DNA from: a virus
DNA: 20,995 bases
Direction: 5' to 3' (one strand)
Virus record (IMG/VR): IMGVR_UViG_3300031919_000022
Location: 1 to 20,995 of that record
Part shown: piece after piece, positions 1 through 5,156 of the stretch
Position numbering within the stretch: position 1 is the stretch's first letter
How the letters are laid out: the number at the start of each line of letters is the position of its first letter
Position numbers and translations under genes: made by a program
Notes under the pieces: model-generated
Databases searched by the model: none
Told to the model about the DNA's origin: nothing
The model's input: the letters and a program-made list of their open reading frames with translations, nothing else

Positions 1-1299
1 TTTAATAAATTCTAATGGCATAACATCTCCTGTTTTTTCAGATAAACAGGTTAGGTCTTCCGCAAAACCTGTATAAATAGGTGCGCAATACCTTGAATTA
101 GTTCTATCATAAGGTTGCATTTGCATCAGTTCTAATTCAGCTAATAACATGAGACGTACTAATTCTTTGAATTGACTAACCATAGTCAAATTTTTAGCTT
201 CAACATGAACATGCAACCCACAAGTAGCATCTACATACCATTCTGCTTTTTCATTTAATACAGAAAAAACTGTACGTAGTTGTCTCAATCCTTCTTCACC
301 TTTAAGTGGTGGTGATACAATCTCTATACCATAAATTTGTGCGTTACAGTCGCGGTTGTGAATACAATCATAGCATTCTTGACCATGAACCTGACATTCT
401 TCACACATTCCATCAAATGGAGCAGAAATACTTCCATCTCCTGTTATTTTCCAACAATCTTTATACGTAGAAAATGTGTCTGTATCTAATATAACTTTAA
501 CTCCTGCTCTTTGTAACATAGTTTCTAATCTACCTGGTGATATACCAATAATTCCTTCTAATTCTACACCAAATTTATAAGTATTAAATATGTTTACATA
601 TGGTATATCTAACTCAGATACTGATTTATTATCAGTTTTTATTTCGCATCTTCCTATATAGGTCGAAGGTGGCATAGCCGCGTATGACCTCGTACTACGT
701 AAACAATGTTCTAACGTATTTATATTTGGTACTGTTATTATTCTTGCTGAGTCATCGCTTTGGTTTTCATCACTCCCACTATTTTCTTCTCTCACATTAA
801 TTTCTTCTCTCACATTAATTTCTTCTCTCACATTAATTTCTTCACCATCCCAATATTCACTATAGGAATCCACCACATATTGTTGACTTTCTTCCCATAT
901 ATTAATATCAACATCACGCTGAAGCAATAAATCTGTCACATAATCTGGAACACCATATTCATGACAGGTAGCATGCGGCATATCTATTTTTTGATGTAAA
1001 ATAGATAGAGAAGACGTTGGACTACGTTTTACTAGTATACCTACACTCCATTGTTTAACATAATATGAACCAGTATTTTTATGTAGTACAAAATCACCTA
1101 TAAGAGCTTCACTTATAGGTTTAATAGGAATTAAATCCTCTGTGAGACGTACTACGTGTACATTTACATTATTATGTATAATAGTACCTTCCACAGGTAC
1201 TGAAATAGTAGGTACTGAAGTATCACGTGGTATTATTCTATCTGGTAAAAATAATTTATAATAATTATTAAATTTTATCGCATATAACTTCATTGTCAT
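1..1299 (-). CDS. Amidoligase-like protein with short Cys-rich insert, partial (C-terminus off window)
   Basis: The 3' end is missing: 431 codons are present counting from ATG 1293, or 433 from ATG 1299. Both ATGs lie just downstream of a tandem SD array and either could be used. Numbered from 1293, residues 1-235 are unrecognised and include a charged linker with INVREE repeated three times (about 153-170). From about residue 241 the pattern fits the amidoligase_2 (COOH-NH2 ligase, glutamine-synthetase-like fold) family: FGVELEG (241-247), GDGSIS (285-290), GIEIVSPPLKG (322-332) and CGLHVHV (358-364). Such enzymes form amide bonds between a carboxylate and an amine using ATP; the substrate here is unknown. 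Cysteines 297, 300, 307, 310 and 316, between GDGSIS and EIVSPP, look like a small zinc-binding insertion. It is the second gene after the related 1353-2390 gene, 53 bases downstream of it, so probably the same mRNA. The family call is fairly secure; the reaction is inference. Confidence 0.75.
   Translation of the reverse strand, partial: MTMKLYAIKFNNYYKLFLPDRIIPRDTSVPTISVPVEGTIIHNNVNVHVVRLTEDLIPIKPISEALIGDFVLHKNTGSYYVKQWSVGILVKRSPTSSLSILHQKIDMPHATCHEYGVPDYVTDLLLQRDVDINIWEESQQYVVDSYSEYWDGEEINVREEINVREEINVREENSGSDENQSDDSARIITVPNINTLEHCLRSTRSYAAMPPSTYIGRCEIKTDNKSVSELDIPYVNIFNTYKFGVELEGIIGISPGRLETMLQRAGVKVILDTDTFSTYKDCWKITGDGSISAPFDGMCEECQVHGQECYDCIHNRDCNAQIYGIEIVSPPLKGEEGLRQLRTVFSVLNEKAEWYVDATCGLHVHVEAKNLTMVSQFKELVRLMLLAELELMQMQPYDRTNSRYCAPIYTGFAEDLTCLSEKTGDVMPLEFIK
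794..843. repeat. 18-bp tandem repeat inside amidoligase-like gene
   Basis: ACATTAATTTCTTCTCTC occurs at 794-811 and 812-829, with a partial third copy at 830-843 and a partial half-unit just before (781-793). On the coding strand it encodes the acidic repeat INVREE. The unit is a multiple of three, so copy-number change would keep the frame and only alter linker length between the N-terminal region and the ligase domain. Confidence 0.85.
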
Positions 1300-1303
1300 T
1301 TTT

Positions 1304-1331
1304 CTCCTTTCTCCTTTCTCCTTTCTCCTTT
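1304..1331 (-). promoter_or_regulatory. Tandem Shine-Dalgarno array (four 7-bp units)
   Basis: Four perfect copies of CTCCTTT on the plus strand read as AAAGGAG repeated four times on the coding strand. They fill much of the 53-base gap between the two amidoligase-like genes. The last copy lies 4 bases before ATG 1299 and 10 bases before ATG 1293. Each unit is a full ribosome binding site, so the array offers several alternative docking positions. Confidence 0.8.
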
Positions 1332-1352
1332 CTATTTTCTATTTATATAATT

Positions 1353-2390
1353 CTATCCTGCTAATGTAACGTCTATATTTGTTGTCTCTAACAGGGCGTA
1401 GAAGCGTTCTTTACTTCCATCATAGCCTTCTTCAACTGCAAGTACTAGTTTAGCTACACAATTTAATGCTTCTAGTATATCAACAGCATTATTAGTACCA
1501 TCAAATAATCTAAATTCAACAGTACCATGACAAACATATGCTGTGAAATTCAGTGTACAATACCTAACATCAAACCCTCCTAAATATTCAATATAAGTAT
1601 TACCATCTCCAATACTAGGTATAAAGTATTCAACATCATGTTTATTCAAACAAATGTCGTCGCTACCACATGTCTCCCACTTCTTAGCATATTCTTCTAT
1701 TCTATCGTCAACAGGACAGAAATAAGTTAAAAACTCTTCTTCTGCCCAATAATACCATGCTTGAGCTAATGCTTCTGCATGTTCTCCTGTCCAGCCATCT
1801 TTAGGCCTTACGTGCACGTGTAGACCACATGTTGCATATGGATTACTGTCGCCATCGAGTTTATCAATAATATCCATTACATCATTAACATAACACTGGA
1901 TATTATCTTGTCCATACTTAAGTACTTGAGAAGCAAATTCTGCACCCCATTCAGTATCGCTGTGATTAATAGAGGAGTCATTTTTTAATTCGCCCATTTT
2001 GCGAAGTTTATTATATAATTGTTCAACGCCTACGCGCTCTAAATATCCCTCTCCATTACATTCTGGACATGTTATATATAACTCCTCATAAGAACAATTA
2101 CAAGGAAGTACCCCTCTTCCTGAACAGATACCACAGATATGTTCATTATCATATTCATCATGAACATACCCATCTCCCTCACAGATAGGACATTCTATCT
2201 CCTCTCTACCATTACATGAAGGGCAAGTAATCGCAATTGCCCCACTACCTTCACAAATATCACATTCTTGATTATCTTCTGGACAGCAAAACTCTAATTC
2301 CCACCCTAACGTTAATAACTCGTCACCACCACCTTCGAGAAGGTCATATCCTCCTCTTAGTCTGTTTATGGCGTCGTGCACATACATCAT
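1353..2390 (-). CDS. Amidoligase-like enzyme with DnaJ-type zinc-finger insertion
   Basis: Residues are numbered from the upstream ATG at 2405. I prefer the start at 2390 because AAAGGA lies 6 bases before it, whereas 2405 has no SD. Amidoligase_2 hallmarks are WELEF (35-39), NDSSI (142-146), a segment at the usual E-x-xSP position (156-165), CGLHVHV (193-199), and C-terminal RYCTLNF plus TVEFRLFDGT (295-304). Between WELEF and NDSSI sits a cysteine-rich block (48-120) with CxxCxGxG-type units CDICEGSG, CPSCNG, CPICEGDG, CGICSGRG and CPECNGEG plus CNC. These resemble the DnaJ zinc-binding domain, which in DnaJ has four such units. Expected role: ATP-dependent amide ligation, with the zinc module possibly gripping a peptide or protein partner. 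It is the first gene of a leftward operon behind a long structured leader; a second, different amidoligase follows. Substrate unknown. Confidence 0.8.
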   Translation of the reverse strand: MMYVHDAINRLRGGYDLLEGGGDELLTLGWELEFCCPEDNQECDICEGSGAIAITCPSCNGREEIECPICEGDGYVHDEYDNEHICGICSGRGVLPCNCSYEELYITCPECNGEGYLERVGVEQLYNKLRKMGELKNDSSINHSDTEWGAEFASQVLKYGQDNIQCYVNDVMDIIDKLDGDSNPYATCGLHVHVRPKDGWTGEHAEALAQAWYYWAEEEFLTYFCPVDDRIEEYAKKWETCGSDDICLNKHDVEYFIPSIGDGNTYIEYLGGFDVRYCTLNFTAYVCHGTVEFRLFDGTNNAVDILEALNCVAKLVLAVEEGYDGSKERFYALLETTNIDVTLAG

Positions 2391-2430
2391 ACTCAATCCT
2401 TTCATTTTTATTTTAGAGATACTACCTCTT

Positions 2431-2501
2431 TAATACGCAGAAACACTACTGTACAATATCACCTCCTTAATGGTGGAACATAGCTATGTTTCTGCGCATT
2501 A
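2431..2501 (-). other. Long hairpin in the leader of the amidoligase operon
   Basis: A 14-base arm at 2431-2444 pairs with 2488-2501 with one mismatch (TAATACGCAGAAAC against TAATGCGCAGAAAC). The loop contains the palindrome AACATAGCTATGTT and an AAGGAGGTG Shine-Dalgarno that can itself pair with CACC in a small inner hairpin. On the minus strand that SD is followed 5 bases later by TTG and an 8-codon frame ending TAA (LYSSVSAY after TTG), which might be a leader peptide. It lies 26 bases upstream of ATG 2405. The structure is seen directly; a regulatory role is inference. Confidence 0.55.
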
Positions 2502-2525
2502 AAAAAGCAGCACTTCTGTACTGCT
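2501..2525 (-). terminator. Intrinsic terminator or attenuator, leftward
   Basis: On the minus strand AGCAGTAC-AGAA-GTGCTGCT forms an 8-bp stem (one G-U) followed by six T (2506-2501). It sits inside the leader, after promoter 2804-2832 and before the amidoligase genes. It would therefore cut off most readthrough unless antagonised, which makes it an attenuator candidate. Confidence 0.65.
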
Positions 2526-2797
2526 GTAATTTTACAGGGGAGGAGGGTGGTGAACCTCCCCTGCATTACTGCCACCCTGTGTTTCAGATGACTATATTGT
2601 TACTAATAATAATATAATGCATAATAATTAGTATACTACCGTATACACCGCATAATAGAGCTATTACTGCACCAAACCATTTACTATTCTAACACCTGTA
2701 AAAGGAGCTAAAGTTTTTCTATCTTTAGCTCTAACCCACTACTGCATCATTCCAGAATTCCAGAGGTATAACAATACCTCACCAATATCCTACAGTT
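2526..2797 (-). other. Hairpin-rich untranslated leader, amidoligase operon
   Basis: No credible gene is present. Four further inverted repeats occur. CAGGGGAGG / CCTCCCCTG at 2535-2543 and 2555-2563 is a perfect 9-bp stem, extended outward by GTAAT/ATTAC. GTATAC-TACC-GTATAC is at 2631-2646. GAGCTAAAG / CTTTAGCTC at 2705-2713 and 2723-2731 is followed on the minus strand by CTTTT, so it is terminator-like. GAGGTAT / ATACCTC is at 2763-2769 and 2774-2780. Together with the two preceding entries this gives about 400 nt of structured RNA between the promoter and the first gene. I do not recognise a known riboswitch class. Confidence 0.5.
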
Positions 2798-2803
2798 TTT
2801 TAG

Positions 2804-2832
2804 ATTATACAGGAGAACCTAGCTATTGTTAA
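2804..2832 (-). promoter_or_regulatory. Sigma70-type promoter, leftward
   Basis: On the minus strand TTAACA (2832-2827), a 17-base spacer and TATAAT (2809-2804) match the vegetative consensus closely. Transcription would begin near 2797 and run through the structured leader into the amidoligase genes. TGCACCAT repeats lie immediately upstream. Confidence 0.7.
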
Positions 2833-2858
2833 AGACCTGCATAACTCCTGTACATAAG

Positions 2859-2965
2859 TGCACCATTACATTCTCCTAGTCAGAAGCTATGAGAACATAA
2901 GGGTATACTTCTGCACCATAGATAGGGTACTTCTGCACCATAGAGATACAGCGTCACTGCACCAT
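2859..2965. repeat. Iteron-like TGCACCAT repeats upstream of a promoter
   Basis: TGCACCAT occurs at 2859-2866, 2912-2919, 2934-2941 and 2958-2965. The last three share the longer core CTGCACCATAG and are spaced 22 and 24 bases apart, about two helical turns. A degenerate copy (TGCACCAA) is at 2668-2675, inside the leader. The position just upstream of the promoter at 2804-2832 suggests binding sites for an activator or repressor. Confidence 0.6.
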
Positions 2966-2991
2966 AGAAAAATGATATATATTCCCTTTTT

Positions 2992-3026
2992 AAAAAAGGG
3001 AGAGAAAGTAGGTATTACCCTACCTT
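2992..3026 (-). terminator. Probable terminator after the 80-residue gene
   Basis: On the minus strand GAAGGTAGG and CCTACTTTC (3026-3004) form a 9-bp stem with one mismatch that overlaps the stop codon at 3015-3017. TCTCCC and six T follow. A second short palindrome, CCCTTTTTTAAAAAGGG, overlaps the T run. The T tract is about six bases from the stem, so the call is moderate. Confidence 0.45.
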
Positions 3027-3257
3027 CTCCATCACATTTAGACCGAATTTGATTATCCGCCCATTGGGTAATTCGGCCTTTTGCGTCAGTGACGCTAGGA
3101 CCCTACTCTTACCTGATTCAGACAGTTTGCCGGAAACTGTCTGAAGTTTGTCAATTGGCATTAAAATAGCCAATTGACCATGAATAACATCAATCACTGG
3201 AGTTATTCGTTCTTCGCTCATCTTTGCTTGAATACCATTTTTACTAATTTTTAACAA
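3015..3257 (-). CDS. Small protein of unknown function, 80 residues
   Basis: I do not recognise this protein. I place the start at TTG 3257 because GGAGG lies 9 bases upstream (3271-3267). A GTG at 3308 would lengthen it to 97 residues but has no SD; an ATG at 3221 also lacks one. From the TTG it begins (M)LKISKNGIQAKMSEERITP and ends PNGRIIKFGLNVMEKVG. It is soluble, mildly basic, and has no cysteine, signal peptide or membrane segment. A duplicated operator-like element lies directly upstream and a probable terminator overlaps its stop, so it seems to be a single-gene transcription unit. A small, individually regulated phage protein in this position could be an early host-takeover or inhibitor factor, but nothing in the sequence shows that. 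Confidence 0.6.
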   Translation of the reverse strand: MLKISKNGIQAKMSEERITPVIDVIHGQLAILMPIDKLQTVSGKLSESGKSRVLASLTQKAELPNGRIIKFGLNVMEKVG

Positions 3258-3285
3258 ATAAATCAACCTCCAAACCAAAATTTGA

Positions 3286-3463
3286 ATTTGAGTAGGTTTT
3301 TCAACCACTCAATTAATATAGTCGCGAAAAATCACCAAAAGGTCTGGTCATTTTAGAAAAAATTTAAAAAATTTTATCGAAAATTTGAATTTGAAATTTG
3401 AGCAGGTTTTTCAACCGCTCAATTATTATAGTCATGAAAAAGCACCAAAAGGTCTGGTCATTT
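3286..3463. repeat. Duplicated operator-like element with a covarying hairpin
   Basis: Bases 3286-3353 are repeated at 3396-3463, exactly 110 bases apart, with six mismatches over the last 63 bases. Each copy holds a dyad, GAGT-a-GGTT-TTTC-AACC-ACTC in the first and GAGC-a-GGTT-TTTC-AACC-GCTC in the second. The T-A pair of one is C-G in the other, a compensated change. Each also contains the small dyad ACCAAAAGGT, and on the minus strand TATATT or TATAAT, a possible -10 box. It separates the 250-residue gene from the 80-residue gene. Confidence 0.7.
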
Positions 3464-3465
3464 GG

Positions 3466-3502
3466 AAAAAAAAAAAAAAAAAATAAGCCTGTTAAACAGG
3501 CT
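3466..3502 (-). terminator. Strong intrinsic terminator, leftward
   Basis: AGCCTGTT / AACAGGCT (3502-3495 and 3493-3486) is a perfect 8-bp stem with a 1-base centre, in practice a 3- to 5-base loop. After TA comes an 18-base T run on the minus strand (A run 3466-3483). It starts 13 bases after the TAG of the 250-residue gene. Confidence 0.9.
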
Positions 3503-3515
3503 AAAAACAACTTGT

Positions 3516-4268
3516 CTATTGTGCGGCCAAACAATCACGCAAAGTACGACGCGTTTTTGCGTACGTTTCTTTGGAAACATTTTGTCTTCCAATATCTTCC
3601 AAAATGCATCGTAGAGCCACTCTTTGTGCGGGCGTCTTCACTTTTTCCGCCACGTCTATCATTGTGTCGATGAAGTGTTCCTGCTCCCAGGCGAAAAGGG
3701 ATACGTGATATTCTGTGGTGGCACATTCCACCGAATATTCCTCTCCATTTTCTCCCATATACGTGGAAGAAACTTCCTGGATATTTTTATACGTTTTGAC
3801 AATATATGCCAATATACGTAGTGCGACGGTGAATGAAGCTCGAAAATACAGCGATACGATGTATTTTCGATATTCGCGACTGGTCCGCATCCGCACGCCA
3901 GCCCCAGCCAAGGAGTGATTTCTACGCAGGAATTCCATCGCCAAGACGTAGGATTCCTGTTTCACGTCCTCATATTGGAGATATTGTTCCAGGCCCTGAA
4001 GCACAGGCGGCTTTGTACGCATATATTCTTGACAGACCTTCCCTGTGCCGTCCGTATATTCTACCACGCGGTTTTTCCGTGTTTTGACGCGGTTGTTCAG
4101 TACTCTATGCACTATTTTTTCTACCAATTTTTCCTGGTTGAATACGTCGCCCATATATTCTATACGCGATATATTCTCCTTTTGGCTGTTGTGATACCGT
4201 TTCCACTGACCTGTTATACGTGTTTGCATTTCCTCGGTTATTATTTTTTCGCTTGTAATTTTTAACAT
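3516..4268 (-). CDS. Unrecognised 250-residue protein, possibly a divergent sigma-like factor
   Basis: The start at ATG 4268 is supported by AGGAGAG about 9 bases upstream. The protein is basic and mostly helical, with no signal peptide or membrane segment. Two stretches faintly resemble RNA polymerase sigma factors. LQYEDVKQESYVLAMEFL (about 97-114) resembles the acidic region-2 helix (D-x-x-QE-x-hydrophobic). TPAQRVALRCIL through VSKETYAKTRRTLRDCL (about 212-247) resembles region 4, though the middle of the helix-turn-helix is short. This is weak and could be chance; I found no catalytic motif. Its upstream DNA has a cluster of GTCTCA/TGAGAC operator sites and its 3' end a very strong terminator, so it is separately controlled. 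Its DNA is visibly richer in GC than the neighbouring genes, suggesting a different origin. Confidence 0.6.
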   Translation of the reverse strand: MLKITSEKIITEEMQTRITGQWKRYHNSQKENISRIEYMGDVFNQEKLVEKIVHRVLNNRVKTRKNRVVEYTDGTGKVCQEYMRTKPPVLQGLEQYLQYEDVKQESYVLAMEFLRRNHSLAGAGVRMRTSREYRKYIVSLYFRASFTVALRILAYIVKTYKNIQEVSSTYMGENGEEYSVECATTEYHVSLFAWEQEHFIDTMIDVAEKVKTPAQRVALRCILEDIGRQNVSKETYAKTRRTLRDCLAAQ

Positions 4269-4301
4269 TTTAATATCTCTCCTTTTTTGTTATTTTTTGG
4301 T

Positions 4302-4371
4302 GTCTCATTAGTGAGACATGTCTCATTTTTAAGACATGTCGCATTTTTAAGACATGTCTCATTAGTGAGAC
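4302..4371. promoter_or_regulatory. Operator cluster upstream of the 250-residue gene
   Basis: The dyad GTCTCATTAGTGAGAC occurs identically at 4302-4317 and 4356-4371. Between them AGACATGTCKCATTTTTA repeats with an 18-base period (4314, 4332, 4350), each unit containing the palindrome GACATGTC. The cluster ends about 34 bases before ATG 4268, so it lies in the 5' untranslated region or over the promoter. The GTCTCA/TGAGAC core recurs many times at 5062-5477, implying one shared binding protein. Confidence 0.65.
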
Positions 4372-4436
4372 TTTACGAGACGTACAATTTTTTACATTTA
4401 TCTAGCATACCCCCCCACCCTATTTTTTTTTGTCTA

Positions 4437-4654
4437 ACTGTAGCACTGTATTACTGTCGTACTTTCTTACTTTCCTACTTTCTTACTTTAACACTTTCCT
4501 ACTTTCTTACTTTAACACTTTCCTACTTTAACACTTTCCTACTTTAACACTTTCCTACTTTCTTACTTTCTTACTTTCCTACTTTAGCACTTTAACACTT
4601 TAGCACTTTAACACTGTAGTACTGTAACACTTTAACACGGTAAAGCACTGTATT
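4437..4654. repeat. Octamer tandem array (27 units)
   Basis: From 4437 the sequence reads as 25 octamers in perfect phase to 4636, then a 10-base unit and one more octamer. Units are ACTTTCCT, ACTTTCTT, ACTTTAAC and ACTTTAGC, with ACTG variants at both ends. ACTK is fixed apart from ACGG in the 10-base unit, while the second half varies. The period of 8 is not a multiple of three and no SD precedes any frame, so it is not coding. Such short direct repeats occur in origins and partition or replication-protein sites, but no specific role is shown. Confidence 0.85.
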
Positions 4655-4747
4655 TATTTATTTTTTTCCTGTATAAATACTTCGATAGCATGTCCAATTT
4701 TCCTTTTTTCCATACTCAAGTATATTGTATACACATCGACACATTGT

Positions 4748-4889
4748 GACAGTGTGGTTGTCATGCTGTGTTTCAATTCCTCATAGGTAAACTAAAAACT
4801 GTATTTTCATAATCAGACATAGAAATCATCTCCTCGTTTCAATTCCTCATAGGTCAGCTAAAAACTCGACAGTGTGGCTGTCATGCTGT
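4748..4889. repeat. 22-bp direct repeats flanking the mini-CRISPR
   Basis: The segments 4748-4769 and 4868-4889 differ at one base and start GACAGTGTGG. In the right copy GACAG-TGTGG-CTGTC is a perfect hairpin; in the left copy the last pair is G-T. The left copy abuts the first CRISPR repeat and the right copy lies two bases after the second. The order is hairpin, repeat, spacer, repeat, hairpin, so the CRISPR unit is bracketed by a direct duplication. Confidence 0.8.
4770..4865 (-). CRISPR. Phage-borne mini-CRISPR: two 30-bp repeats, one 36-bp spacer
   Basis: Repeats at 4770-4799 and 4836-4865 begin GTTTCAATTCCTCATAGGT and end CTAAAAAC, matching at 28 of 30 positions. The spacer is 4800-4835. 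On the minus strand each repeat ends GGAATTGAAAC, giving the ATTGAAAC 5' handle known for type I-B and some type III crRNAs, so I assign the minus strand as crRNA sense. Repeat and spacer lengths fit those systems. No cas gene is in the window, so any function must rely on host Cas proteins. Possible roles are a guide against a competing phage, or an RNA anti-CRISPR decoy of the kind described for solitary repeat units in phages. The structure is clear; the role is not. Confidence 0.8.
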
Positions 4890-4908
4890 TAAGTAAAAAT
4901 ACTTGACA
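4887..4908 (+). repeat. Exact 22-bp repeat shared with the late promoter, copy 1
   Basis: This segment is identical to 9395-9416 and contains the dyad AAGTA-AAAA-TACTT followed by TTGACA. At 9395 the TTGACA is a promoter -35 box; here no -10 box follows at 16-18 bases. It directly adjoins the right hairpin repeat of the mini-CRISPR. It may be a regulator binding site. Confidence 0.75.
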
Positions 4909-4931
4909 GGGGTGGGGTAGCCAGACCGCGA

Positions 4932-4964
4932 CGCTGTGTCATTGCTTGTTAAGCATACACAGCG
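4932..4964. other. Stable hairpin near the mini-CRISPR
   Basis: CGCTGTGT (4932-4939) pairs perfectly with ACACAGCG (4957-4964), and GCTT/AAGC pair again inside. There is no T run on either side, so it is not an ordinary terminator. The surrounding 4909-4940 stretch is unusually GC-rich for this region. Confidence 0.5.
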
Positions 4965-5119
4965 ATTTCTCACAATTTTTTGTAAAATAGCTTTCCTTTT
5001 TTCCTGCAAGTATTTCCGCACTACACTTTTCAACAGGGAGAAGGATTTTAAGACATTCCATTGAGACATTTGAGACATTTGTGACATTCTTAAATTAGAA
5101 ATGTCTCAACAAATGTCAC

Positions 5120-5152
5120 AAAAAAAATCCCTCAACCATGCGGGTTAGAAGG
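5120..5152 (-). terminator. Possible terminator, leftward
   Basis: The stem 5129-5152 (CCCTCAACC paired with GGTTAGAAGG) has one bulge and one mismatch and is followed on the minus strand by eight T (A run 5120-5127). It resembles the better terminator at 5383-5423. Confidence 0.45.
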
Positions 5153-5156
5153 TCGC

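Noticed and set aside
2431-2797. A tRNA or known riboswitch in the leader
   Set aside because: I looked for a cloverleaf with a GGTTCRA-type T arm and for known riboswitch cores and saw none; only unrelated hairpins are supported.
2858-3052. 64-codon plus-strand frame over the TGCACCAT repeats
   Set aside because: GTG start without an SD, content dominated by the iteron sequence, and antisense to a better supported gene end.
3398-4265. Several plus-strand frames opposite the 250-residue gene
   Set aside because: They lack SD sequences, overlap each other, and arise from the higher GC and fewer stops of that gene's antisense strand.
4287-4547. 86-codon plus-strand frame through the operator cluster and octamer array
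   Set aside because: The apparent LTLSYF repeat is the octamer array read in three frames; there is no SD and no conserved protein feature.
4881-5087. 68-codon minus-strand frame beginning MSQMSQMSQ
   Set aside because: No SD precedes it, the MSQ run simply translates the ATGTCWCA operator repeats, and it crosses the stable hairpin and the 22-bp repeat.
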